Notes under the pieces: generated by a model | Database searches by the model: none | The model's input: the letters and a program-made list of their open reading frames with translations, nothing else | What the model was told of the DNA's origin: nothing | Shown here: in pieces, positions 21,282 through 32,657 of the stretch | Position numbering within the stretch: position 1 is the first letter of the stretch | Layout: each line of letters begins with the position of its first letter | Program-made: the position numbers and the translations under genes | DNA from: Sipunculus nudus | Taxonomy: Eukaryota; Annelida; Sipuncula; Golfingiida; Sipunculidae | Length of the DNA: 64,000 nt | Direction: 5' to 3' | Assembly: GCA_026874595.1 (NCBI GenBank) | Contig: CM049314.1 | Coordinates: 5,122,229-5,186,228, forward strand

Positions 21282-24200
21282 TCACACATCGTCATCATCT
21301 TCTTCTATCACTGGATCATTTGTCATATTGTCACAGTTGCCATTTTGGCAATGTCCGCATGCACTGGTACACTCTAGTCCATGCTTTCTGCAGGTACACT
21401 TTAGGGTATTGCATCTTTCCAAACAGTTGCAGTAAATCATCTGAATCACTGCATTAGGAAAAGGGCTTTTGCCTGTCATCACTGGAACAAGTTTTTCCCC
21501 TTCTACCTTCCATCCCCACTCAGATGGCTCCATTTCATCACTACATCCCATTAACTCCATAACCTGGTAGTAAGTCCGTAGGGAATGAAATTTACAGGCG
21601 GAGGCAGTTGGTGGGAGTCTTTCAGGCGTGACAAACATTTTAGCTCTCGAAACCTTCTTGCAAAGCATCTTGTATCTGACACATGCCAGGGAGTCATTCT
21701 GAGATGGATTGAACAATGCTACCATTGCCTTACAACCATTGTGGTTTCGACAACATCCTGACTTTGCTTTGGTAGAGAGAATGCTCTTGAACAGTCTTTC
21801 ATGGCTTTTTCTTTCTTGGTGATTCGTTGGAACCCTAACTTCTTTCCAATTCCGAATATCCTGGACACCGAGTCGCATCCAGTAAAGGCATGCAGAAACA
21901 GTAGGTCATTACAAACTGCTTCACCAAGCAAATGCTTGTGACCTTGATATTATAGACGTATGATTTTGCCTTGTCCGAGCGAAAATATAGTGCTTTACAT
22001 TTGGAGACCTCTGCATGGTGGAGCAAGAGAACAAGAAGATCTGTGTCTTCTCCAATAAGGGTGGTCGGTGTGGAAGCAGACATATCAATGGCTGCCTTCG
22101 CGATCTCAACGTCGGCATCTCCTTCTGCTTAGATAACGTCACAGCCGTTGTGTCGCATTCGTTCCATGATCGGCTGGATCAGTGCTTGCTTGTTTGACTC
22201 ATTCGACAAGAAGTCCTCCTTTTTCCCCAACAAATTTTGTCACCTCAGTAATGTTCACCTTGTTTGTATTTAGTTTTTGAGTTCGCCGCTGATGAGTACA
22301 GTCTTTTATACTTGGTCCATTCTCATATCCATCAAACAGGACAGTCGCTCTGTCATAGTGTTCGACAAAGAATGAGGCGTAACTGTCTGCAATCGAACTG
22401 TAGGTGCTCCCCTCCGTCCATTTCAAGCGGTGAAGAAGAGATCCTCCATCTTGTACATTGTGCTGTGTGACTGGAACCGTTTGTGTCACAGCATTTTCTG
22501 ATATGGTTTTAACATAATTTCTGAGAGCTTCTGCCAGCTGCGGTTTGTCTGCTTGACGCAAGATGTTCTTTCCTTCGAACAAAGACATGGGATAAAGACA
22601 GAGTTCATGGGACATGACATCCTCTAGCCGAAGATCACCCGTCTTTGAGACTACCAGAAACCTCTGAAATAGGACCGCTGGGTCAATGCTACGATCTTCA
22701 GAAACTTTCACGTTCTTGCTGGATGCTAGAGTCTTAACCTTCAAACTTCTTTTGTGGGAGTAGGAGAAAACCGATTTTCCGTCCATCTTCTGTACAATGT
22801 CTTTTCCGATTTCGAAAAGGTCCTGAACATTGACGTCCTCATTGGCATTAATCCCTGTGATAATGTTGCGTAACGATTCATCAGCTGTAAGTGGTGTAAA
22901 ACTGTCTAGTTTTTCTGCGATTTTACCCAAAGTCTGCCTGATCTCTGCTCACCCGAGAGGCGGACAACTCTTTATGTTGTTCACCTGTTGTGTAACTTCT
23001 CGTGGTAAGTTCTTGCATGGCAAGGTTGTAAGCGGATGACACAGTGGAAGACATGGTCCAAACTGTTCTCTGGTGCATCCCACTCCCTCGCGTCAGCCCC
23101 CCCCCCCTTGCCTTTTCAGTGAACGCATTAGTGTTTGCTCGATCACGAGATCGCAGCTAAGGCTAGCCCAGTATTAAATGGCTGCTGCGCCGGATTACGT
23201 GAAACCCAGACTGGAACTTCTGATGTACTTCAGGGCTGTCATCCTTCAACGCACACATTTTCTGGAGATAAAGACGTGCCGACTTTATATAATTTGGATG
23301 GCCAACGGCCGCGAATATCGGCAGGCAAGCTGAGATGGCACTGAGATGCATCTCCCAAGACCCCATACGACCAGCTACAACAAGTGCCCTAGCAATACCT
23401 AGCATGTGCTGATAGTTAATCCACATTTTGCTGGTTTTGGAGGTCCTTGCTAGTTCATCCTTTTTCAAAGTTAGAGTGTTGTGAATCCTACGAACGGAAC
23501 TGACTCCAACAATGACTCTAAGTCACATTTGCCAGTCTCTGTCAGCATGTACAGTCTCTCAAGTTCCTCTACTTGGTCTTGAAAACCAGGGTCATCCTCC
23601 GCAATTTTGGCAACGATCTGACGTGTAAGACACGGATCCACCAGCAGGTGGCCACGAAACGCTCGTTGCACTGCTTTTCCACTCACCATGTGTACGATGG
23701 CATTTTCACCATACACTGTCTCCATGATCTCCTCGAGTTCACTGCCATCCATCAAAGTCCCAAAAGCGCCCATCACATTCATGAAGGTATGAAAGCTGCC
23801 AAGCAATAGTATCATATTCATGATTGGACTATCATCTGGAATAGCGTTCGTAATTTCAAACGCCTTCCAAAATAGCGGTTGATCGAAGGTAATGATAGTC
23901 GGCATGTTGTGTTTGGACGAAAGACTGCATAGGTAATCCAAGGTGGACAGGATACAGATTTTGTCTCCTGGGTTCATGTCAATCATTGGGAGAAACTGCA
24001 CCGAGGATTTTCCCGGATACTTACACTCCTTATGTAGCAGGTGCATCATGCCTTGCCAACTGGGAGTACTCTGGTGGAATAAAAAGGACATTTCCCAGCA
24101 AACATACTTTATGTTGCGGTAATCTAAGATATTAATCTTCGCCAGTTCGACAAGTTTCAAGTCAGCCATTTTTTTGTCTTGGTATGCCATGACTGACTTG

Positions 24201-25604
24201 CTTCCCTGGCGTGATAGCCGCTATCACTCCCATCCCATGAAAGGTACCCTTTCCATCCAAAGTTATAATGTTATGATCCACGTTGTCTCCGGCAAATAAC
24301 AGGGACCGATCATGAATGTCTATGTCACTGCCCAACACATCCGGAGCAAGGGAACATGCCGCATTTACTTCAAATCTTTGTACCTCAGGGTATGATGAAA
24401 CAAACCCCATGGTTGAAAGACTTTCGATCAAGAATCGTGACCTATACAAGTGGTGCATTTGCACCGCGAGACCAAGCTGTAAAGGCGCAATTACAGCTCT
24501 TGGACGCACTGCTTGAACAACAGCTTGTCCGATGCCAGCAACCTTTCTGGACGTATCCTTCCCAACAAACAGATGGTGCAGGAAGAATCGCAAACTTGCA
24601 GGGATAGAATCTAATGCTGTGGCAAGTTTCAGTTCAGCTGGAGTTGGATACGTATCCTCCATTTGCGCAACTGTCGTCTTGATGTCACCTTTGATGAGTT
24701 TTACTGCAGTTTGAAGAATTGCTCGTTTCTGAGCTTCCTCGTCGTCCTCCCGAGGTGAATTGTAGTATTCACGACGAATATCACAGGTATTTACCCTAAA
24801 GGACACAATATTTTTGACACCACTACGGTCTTCGGTCACGAAAATAGAGTTTCCATATCATTTTATCAGCTTTTCCTTGAGGTACTGATTTCCATACGCT
24901 GTTGATTTACTGTTTTGCAAGTATTCTTCCATTTTAGCAACAAGGTCCGATATCGTTAGCTGTTCCTCATCGTTTTCCTCCAGGAATACACAAATCCTTT
25001 CAAATGCCTCATCCTGATCGCTGTCCTTTGGTCTTTCACTTTTTTGTTGTTTGGCAGATTCAAATGACATGAACAGTCTTGGAATGCCCCGCATTGAACG
25101 AAAGTTGACGTTACATGACTGGTGGTAAACACAGTCTGTCGCATGAAGATCACCACCAAAATATTCGATTCGGCCTTGAACATCAATGGCCCACTCATAC
25201 CCTCTTGTTTTGCAATGAACCAATATAGTTTGAACAAATGTATCCGTCTTCACATAGAAAATCCTTTCATCACTTTTTCGTTTACGGTCTATTTTCGTAA
25301 CATCAGTTCCACAGAAAACGCAATGCGTTTTACTGTCATATGGTCCCAGGGAAACACGCGCGCTTCTCTTTACTGGCCGAGCTGAACCGTCTTTGTTAGA
25401 GGCATTAGCAATGTCCTTTTTGTTTATGTGGTTAACCCGACATGTTTTGTGAACACTAGTTCCAGCTTCAACCCTGACGTTGACGCCTCTTTCGATGCTT
25501 GCACGGTTAATACATTCAGCTCCTTTCTTTCGAACCACCACGGTATCCTCACAATCCAAATCCTGTTCGCATAAGGGACATGTTTCTTTGCTTGCTGAAC
25601 TCAT
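21282..25604 (-). pseudogene. Broken transposase/nuclease of the Academ-like element
   Basis: The coding region starts at ATG 25604 and ends at TGA 21282, equivalent to about 1430 codons. The order is: Cys/His finger with CPLC, HKTC, CVFC and DCVYHQSC (25604-25100); a putative RNase H-like core with DNVDHN (about 24277), ITFDQPLFWKA (about 23900) and GKAVQRAFRGHLLVD (about 23660); an LVVAGRMGSWEMHL/YLQKM module; then DLVIEQTLMRSLK (about 23145). A PIN-like nuclease follows, with GDADVEIAK, GEDTDLLVLLLHH and HAFTGCDSVSRIFGIGK, the last resembling the FEN1 SDY-GIGPK region. It ends with a Cys-rich tail, CNCLERCNTLKCTCRKHGL, like a CXC/tesmin motif. Breaks are in-frame TGA at 24858, in-frame TAA at 22129-22131, and eight one-base frame changes near 24172, 23470, 23170, 23100, 22940, 22205, 21940 and 21875. 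At least two fall in homopolymers (an A7 and a G11 run). The catalytic residue assignments are inference. Confidence 0.8.
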
Positions 25605-25674
25605 ATTCTATCCTGAAAAAAAACTAGTTTACAGTTTACTGAAATCAACATAAATCCAAACAATTAACAAACTT

Positions 25675-25895
25675 TATGAGAGAGGGGGGAGGGAGAGAGT
25701 CTGTGTGAGAGAGTGTGTGTGTGACACCACAACGTCTGTGTGTGCGAGTGTGTTTGTGAGAGAGAGAGAGGGAGGGAGAGAGTGTGCGTGTGAGAGAGAG
25801 AGTGTGCGTGTGAGTGTGCGTGTGCGAGTGTGTGTGAAAGAGAGAGAGAGAGAGAGAGAGTGAGTGGGAAGAGGGGGGAGAGAGTGAGTAGACAA
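25675..25895. repeat. GA/GT-rich low-complexity tract
   Basis: A purine-rich stretch of GAGAGA, GTGTGT and GTGCGTGTGAG words lies just upstream of the pseudogene start, inside the transposon. It yields spurious Ser/Leu and Thr/His-rich open frames. Confidence 0.9.
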
Positions 25896-25944
25896 GTCAA
25901 TGTAATGCCTTGTCAATGTAAGTACCCTTAACCCCCTCCCCCTC

Positions 25945-26050
25945 CCCCCCCCCCCCCCAAAAAAAATTGCTTTATTTTGTTTATTGGTGGTTTTATGTTA
26001 GATTGGGACAAGTCTGCAATATATCAAAATGACAAAATCATATTGAGCAT
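25945..26050 (+). repeat. Third, direct copy of the transposon's end sequence
   Basis: AAAAAAAATTGC, GGTGGTTTTATGTTAGATTGG and ACAAGTCTGCAATATA parallel 20915-20990 in the same orientation, just inside the right inverted repeat. The right end therefore holds two facing versions of the subterminal sequence. Confidence 0.65.
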
Positions 26051-26124
26051 TGGTAGGCCTTGTCAAACCTAAAATGATAGAACATGCATGCTCATTTTAC
26101 GTTAGTGATTGTGGGAAAAGAGTG

Positions 26125-26408
26125 TGGGGTAGGATTACCCCTAGATATGGTATAAGGGGTGTCTCAACATCGCTGGTAACATTTTCATATGAAAGACTGA
26201 CCGAGTTAGAGTTCCACATGTAAATGAAAAAAAAAGACTTAAAAATCGACAAAAGTCATCTTCAAAATTTGACACTTTTCCATACTCCAATTTTGTCCAA
26301 CTTTTAGTATGTTGTAGACTTGACCCAACCAAACATAAAACCACCAAAAAACAAAATTTTGCTATTTTTTGGGGATGGGGTAAAGAGGCGTTATATTGAC
26401 CCGTCTAT
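26125..26408 (-). repeat. Right inverted repeat of the Academ-like element
   Basis: This is the reverse-complement partner of 20887-21210. The outer edge reads CGTCTAT and matches ATAGACG on the left. Confidence 0.88.
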
Positions 26409-26434
26409 ACGCTCTGGCTTTGCTGATTTTCTTC

Positions 26435-26485
<51 letters not shown>

Positions 26486-27970
26486 TATATATAATATTAT
26501 ATATATACTTAATCATATTTCAAATTATTAAAATGTTTTAGAAAATAAGTTATTTTGGGAATTCTAAGCAAGGTATAGATATAACATTTTTTAGTAAATA
26601 CATCCAAAGTCTTTAATCTATTTATTGATATATCACGTTTGCAATATTATGATATTATTCTCTGAAAAGTGGGGGGGGGGATGATTACATTGATCATCCC
26701 TCCCTTGCCAAAAAGTGGGGGGGTATATATACCCCCATCCCCCCCCCCCCCCCCCCTATATTGACGCCCCTGAAATTGTTGGGAAAGATCAAGTATTGGG
26801 AGGACATGCTGAAAGGGCAAATCATGTGTAAAACTTTGTATGTTACATGTAGCAACTTTTACAATTTTTTCGAATTATTATAAGTACGTTGTATAAATTA
26901 AAACCATGATATAAATAATTATGTTTTGCAGAATCTGATGTGTCTTAAGTTTACTCAATAATGATAACAGTTCTGAGTTAAAGGTCCTGTCTTATGCGTG
27001 CCCAGAAATAGTTCTGTTGGCATGGAATACACCTGGAAGGAACGTACTGACCCCTATGGAAAACACACTCGGATTAATTTATTTTTGGGACGCTGGTATT
27101 TGTATTATAAAGGGATAAAATGATTAATAGCTAACACTAGACTTGTTTCAAAATGAGCCATTACTTTCACAAATTTCAAATCATTACGGAATGAAAGCGG
27201 AGAGACATATTTGAAAGCATATATATTGACCAGAATAATTCCGAGTGAAACCAGGATAACTTAGAATGGAAATATTATCAATACGATATAACATTTGTCT
27301 AACACAAAATAAGAAGGGAGCTTCTTTCATCGCTTGACAACGTTGGCGGTGATATGAATCAGAGCCATTATTTATTGACTGCTAAATGTCAACATATTAC
27401 AGGACTGTAATCTTCCTAATTTGTTGATCAGTTCTTATCATCACCGACACAACATCTCCGGGACCAAGGCCCAACAGGGGAATATCATTTTTTAAAGGAC
27501 TCCCTCTGTCATTTTGTACGGATTTTGCTTTTTTAATCGTTATCAGCTTTTATAAATTGGGTGGTTATCCCTGGTACACAGTCATATCACGATCCGTCTG
27601 AAAAGATAAAAGCCCAGGGTTTATTTTAGTAATGCAATCCCTTCACCTGTGGGAATCTTGATGGGACAATTCAACATCTCATGATCACGGGATCTTTATT
27701 TGAAACCGGCTGGCTATAATAAAAGACCGTTCCATTAGCCAGAACCCCTCTTTTATTTAAACTGTCAATGATTCGTCCATTGTAACTGCCATTGTTTTAC
27801 CAGAGTTTTATTGACCAGGTACCAAGTCTGGTGTATTACATTATTCATGCATTAACTCTCCAATGACTACCATATTTCATGATGTACATCTCCTATACAG
27901 GAAAACCTTTTACAATCATCATATTCATAGACAGAGCTGTCTGTGGCGGAATTATCAACCACGTATTTAC
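26409..27970. other. Region 3' of the decayed lectin copy, no third CTLD exon found
   Basis: The stretch holds a TA tract (26440-26481), G and C homopolymers around 26670-26755, and GACGCCCCTG near 26762-26771, which resembles the end of the CAGGGG-type transposon. I looked for the WFICE/WFVCE-type terminal exon of the decayed lectin copy on the minus strand and did not find it. Confidence 0.45.
26440..26481. repeat. (TA)n microsatellite
   Basis: A TA tract of about 42 bp just outside the right end of the Academ-like element. Confidence 0.95.
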
Positions 27971-28083
27971 CTGCCAGAGGGCGATCAGGTTCTCCCTGCC
28001 GCTTCCAGCGTCAGTTGCCAATATTTCTTCTGTCAAAGAGATGCCCTCCCACTTACTGACACAATAGGGTGCTGGCATGGCAT
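27971..28083 (-). pseudogene. Decayed lectin copy: CTLD middle exon
   Basis: Acceptor TTTTTTAG and donor GTAAAT are intact, and the exon begins with AMPAP as in genes A and B. It is 113 nt instead of 123. The frame that starts correctly (MPAPYCVSKWEGI) differs from the one encoding RWKRQGEPDRPLAG at the 3' end. The latter also has a TGA stop just before RWKR. The exon is clearly homologous and cannot be translated through. Confidence 0.85.
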
Positions 28084-28231
28084 CTAAAAAATAAGCACGT
28101 CACCTGCATTCAGCTGGCAACGCATGAGTAAAATAAACCTTTATTTGTCCCTGATAACTATTTTACGTTTGAAGTTAACTAATTGTAAAACCCATAATGA
28201 AATCTCAGCCCTTTAAATCAAATACATGACG

Positions 28232-28234
<3 letters not shown>

Positions 28235-28284
<50 letters not shown>
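28235..28284. repeat. (TA)n microsatellite
   Basis: A TA tract of about 50 bp in the intron between the two decayed CTLD exons. Confidence 0.95.
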
Positions 28285-28289
<5 letters not shown>

Positions 28290-28834
28290 TAAACTTGCTA
28301 TCTGACATATTTTCATTCAAAGAGCATCTTTTCCTCAAAATCAATGCTTAAAAGAATGTTACAGTCATTTATTCTGGAATCTTGTAAAACAGGATAATAA
28401 TATGGCATAATATGCTTGATTTACCAATTACAAACAATTCCTATTAACATTTTCTGTAGGATGATTTTATAATGTGTATGTTATTTTAGCATGTGTTCGA
28501 ACAGTAATTCGAATCTGCATACTCCCTTTACCTTGCTCTAACGAAACCTAACCAAATATGTGTTTATTTACACTCACTTACTAAAAAAATCCAGAAAATA
28601 TTAAAAAGAAACTGGTATGTGGTGCAATTAATGTTCACTGCAATAACTTATTACTTACCCAGGTAAAATAATAACACTACATGTAATCTTAATTGTAATT
28701 GAAGTGTTTCTGGAGTGTATAATGTGCCATACTTATTTCTGAGCAATCTTTATCATTCGAGATGAATGACTCGATATGTTTGCTACTTTATCGATAAAAA
28801 AATATCCAACGATAATGGGTATATCTAAACCTGC

Positions 28835-29017
28835 CATAGTTGTCAAGGAAATACTGCCCGGCGAACTCATTTTCCGCGGCTGATTCGATGATTGCCAAGT
28901 CTCCTCCGTTGGCTTGACAGTACGTACGTGCGTCGTACCAGTTTTTTTTTACTCCCACGCCTTACAGATTGGAGCGAGATACAAATGACCGTTAAAGTAC
29001 CGGTAGTTTCCTTGGCA
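28835..29017 (-). pseudogene. Decayed lectin copy: first CTLD exon
   Basis: The exon is 183 nt instead of 184, so one base is missing. An A9 run near 28952 is the likely site. The 5' frame gives CQGNYRYFNGHLYLAPICK, with the GSCY cysteine replaced by GHLY. The shifted 3' frame gives KKNWYDARTYCQANGGDLAI and FLDNYG. The expected GT donor after AACTATG reads GC (GCAGGT). The acceptor CCTTATAG is intact. Confidence 0.85.
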
Positions 29018-30600
29018 CTATAAGGAAAAACGATCACTTTAACAACAATAGATTTATGTTCCCTACGTTGACATTTCTTGCTTATTCTGGTCATATATCC
29101 CAATAAATATCGTAAAGTTGCTGAATGGGTCGTCTATAAATTTCCAAAATCATCAGTGGCAGCGGTTAACACTACACCCTTTGGGAGTTCTAAGGTAACC
29201 ATTTCTCTATAAATGTATGATACACGGTCGGACATTCCGATAATATGGGCCAATGACAGAATTAATCCAAGCGACAAATTAATAGTCGAATACAACTGAC
29301 TTGAAGCTAAACATACATCGCATCCCTCTCAAGAAAAACTGACAATTTAAAAATACTCACTAAACAAAATTTCAAAATCTTCCACATTGTAAATGGGGCG
29401 TCTGTTTGAGGAGTGGCAAAATGCGCTTCTGACTGGTATTTAACACTTGTATACCCTCTCCAATGGCAGCCTCCAGCACAGGGTCAAGTTCTATTCATAT
29501 TTCGGCATATGAATACACCCTGTGGACAAAAACGCATTTAGATATCTTTTACCTGACATCTGACCCAGTTTCACACCGACGTTTATGGTCCGTTCGGTAA
29601 ATAGGATTTGACCCCTTTCCCCTAGGTTCTAATTCTTATAAAGGCAAGCTGTGTTGTTTATCCCCAATAATCAAGGTATTTTTTTTTTACATGATGTTGA
29701 AATGATATCGCAGGAAGTTTCGATGCTTGTCCCTTAAATTAAGCAAGCACGTGTATAAGTTTCTGCTTATATTAACAATTCACGGATATTTCACCGACAA
29801 TAGATCCACAGATAAAAAAAACGACAAACATTTTATCTTCTTATATTTGGAATGGGTGTTGTTGATACATGCTTTATATTTGCTCCGTGTACATATGTAA
29901 GCCAATTCGAATCGCACACGAAAGTTTATCTTTACTTCGGGATAAAAGCATACAGGGAGCATGACTACTAGTAGAGGTTTTTCCATTGCAATACCTAGAT
30001 AAATCCTCTGTGAATAGGTTTGAAATGTGGGAAGATATTCTTTCATACACCATAGCAGACCAGTGTTAAGACGTAAATATGTGTTCGATTTGTATTCTTT
30101 GATTCCACTCCACTTATATATTTATATATATATATATAAGGCTTCAGGGAAACGGGAATAAGCGTAAGAAACGCGTGATACCGGTCTAGGATTCGCAGCT
30201 ATCAACCCAACAGAGTCCCACTTGGCGCGCGAATTAAGGCGGCACTACCTTAAGATCAAAGCGGGCTTCGTCACAAAAGCATCCGACCCTCCCAGTCAAA
30301 CTCGGAAGTGTGATCACAGCTGGCGTGAGTTCTAGTAAATTAAACTTTCGATCGTAGCCGTACATTCTGACCACATCAAAGTGGCGTACTCGTTTGTCCA
30401 GATCAAAGTGTTATCTCAAATTCATCCAAGACAAGCCAAATGGCAAAGCCCAAGTTGCTTATAATAATTAAATCATTTGACAGTTTACTAATTACATACA
30501 TTACGGTTGACATAACAATTTGCTATACCAAACCGGATAATATTATTTAGTGGTCTCATTACATATTTCTGGTAGTATGAAGATAAGGGCAATACACTTG
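29018..30600. other. Intron or flank of the decayed lectin copy, no gene seen
   Basis: I found no exon. A short TA run (about 30115-30138) is followed by a more GC-balanced, unidentified stretch at 30140-30420 with words such as CACTTGGCGCGCGAATTAAGG and TCCCAGTCAAACTCGGAAG. I cannot assign that stretch. Confidence 0.45.
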
Positions 30601-30619
30601 ACTGCTAATTGTTATAAAA

Positions 30620-32657
30620 ACATGTGGCCCATGGGCCATGACGCTCAGCTGAATTTTGGGAATGATGAACAATGGGCAAAATGACTGCCAGAGTGCAAAC
30701 AAATCATGAATTTTGTGACGATTCCTTAGAAATGGGTTTCAGTGGGCTTTTGGACAGATGACAACTTCATTTGAAGGTCTCATAAATAGAAAAAAAATGC
30801 GTAAAAATTTGAAAAAAGGTAGTGCCACCTGTCTGCAGGAACTGATGAAACACTCCATGATCAATGCATATCCAAAGAATCATGGATATCAAGGCATTAG
30901 TTATTCAGATACTGGAGCTATTGGGTAACAGAAACCTAATGTCAGGTTTCCAAGGAGAGTTTTCATTAGTCTTCCTGGATGTCAAGTAAGATGATTCTAA
31001 GTTCAGCAGTTACAGTTTGTGCCATGTTAACAGATGACCACTTCATTTGAAGGTCTCATAAATAGAGAAAAAAATGCCAAAAAATTCAGGTGGCGCCACC
31101 AGTTTGCAGGAACTGATGGAACACTCCATGATCAATATTCATGCAAAGAATCATGGAGATCACTGCAGTAGTTATTCAGATACATGAGCTTTTGTATCAA
31201 ATTTTGCATTATTCTGGGGGGTAATTTGGAGCCCAATAGCTCAAAGGATATGAGTAACAGAGATCTAATTTCAGGTTTTCAAGAAGATATTTTATGGACC
31301 TCCCTGGATATAAAGTTTAAAGATTCCAGGTCTAGTCGTTACATTTTGTGCCCTGTTAACAGATGACAGTTTCATTGAGGTTTGAAAAAAAAAGAAAAAA
31401 AAAATCGTAAAAATTTGAAAAAATATGGTTGGCACCACCAGTCTAAAGGAAGTGATGGAAGACCCAATGATCAAAATTCATGCAAAGAATCATGCTGATT
31501 AATGCATTAGTTGTTTAGATATTTGAGCTTTTGTATCAAATTTTTCATTATTCTGGGGGGGGGGGGTGGTACTTTGGAGCCCCATAGCTCAAATCGTAAA
31601 AATATCGAAAAAAATACAGGTGGCGCCACCAGTCTGCAGAAACTGATGAAACACTCCATGATCAATATCCATGCAGAGAATCATGGTGATCAATGCATCA
31701 ATTGTTCAGATATTTGAGCTTTTGTATCAAATTTTTCATTATTCCGGGGGGTACTTCATAGCCCCTTAGCTTGGAAGAATATGGGTAACAGAGACTTAAT
31801 TCCAGGTTTCCAAGAAGCCTTTTCATGGACCTGCCTGCATGTCAAGACAGAAGATTCTATGTCCAGACATTAAGATTTGTGCCCTGTTAATAAATTCCGG
31901 CATCTTTTGAGGTCTGAAAATTGAGAAAAAAAATCGTAAAAAAAATGAAAAAAAATATAGATGGCGCCACCAGTCTGCAGAAACTGATGAAACACTCCAT
32001 GATCAATATCCATGCAAAGAATCATGGTAATCAATGCATTAGTTGCTCAGATATTCGAGCTTTTGTATCAATTTTTTCATTATTCTGCGGGGTACTTCGG
32101 AGCCCCATAGCTTGAAGAATATGGGTAAGAGAGAAATAATTCCAGGTTTCAAAGAAGCCTTTTCATGGACCTCACTGCATGTCAAGACAGAAGATTCGAA
32201 GTCCAGTCATTAAGATTTGTGCCCTGTTAACAGATGACGGCATCTTTTGAGGTCTCAAAAATAGAGAAAAAAATCGTTAAAATTCGAAACAATACAGGTG
32301 GCGCCACCAGTCTGCAGAAACTGATGAAACTCTCCATGATCAATATCCATGCAGAGAATCATGGTGATCAATGCATTAATTGTTCAGATATTTGAGCTTT
32401 TGTATCAAATTTTTCATTATTCTTGGGGTAATTCGGAGCCCCATAGCTTGAAGAATATGGGTACAGAGACCTAATTCAAGGTTTCCAAGGAGATTTTTCA
32501 TGGACCTCTCTTGATGTAAAGTTAGAAGATTCCAGGTCCAGTGGTTACGATTTGTGCCCTGTTAACGGACAGACGGCCGGATGGCCGGACGGCCGGACGA
32601 CGACGGACAAAGAGTGATCGCTATAGCTCAGATGACTTACAGTCAGCTGAGCTAAAA
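30620..32657 (+). repeat. Array of about 340-bp tandem repeats with a conserved terminus
   Basis: Six copies of a core (GGCGCCACCAGTCTGCAG, then CTGATGAAACACTCCATGAT and AAGAATCATGG) occur near 30840, 31110, 31450, 31638, 31981 and 32322. The regular spacing is about 341 bp, with two shortened units. The right end has CCGGACGG repeats and a terminus in which TAGCTCAG (about 32622-32629) and CTGAGCTA form an 8-bp stem. It resembles bivalve elements with central tandem repeats. It codes for nothing I recognise. Confidence 0.85.

Larger units (their letters stand above)
20887..26408 (-). mobile_element. Degenerate autonomous DNA transposon, Academ-like
   Basis: The 5.5 kb unit is delimited by long imperfect inverted repeats (20887-21210 and 26125-26408, both starting ATAGACGGGT at the outer edge) and contains one long minus-strand coding region. 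The domain order is a Cys-rich finger, a transposase-like core, a FEN1/XPG-like PIN nuclease and a CXC-type Cys cluster. As I recall, the Academ superfamily combines a Cys-rich finger with an XPG-like nuclease, and this is the closest class I can name. I could not find a target-site duplication at the edges, so the exact ends may be off by several bases. Confidence 0.75.

Noticed and set aside
25664-25916. Ser/Leu- and Thr/His-rich frames upstream of the transposase
   Set aside because: They are low-complexity GA/GT sequence with no conserved motif.
26758-26771. GACGCCCCTG as a further CAGGGG-type transposon end
   Set aside because: Only the last ten bases match. There is no characteristic G/C-rich subterminal sequence in the right order and no left end.
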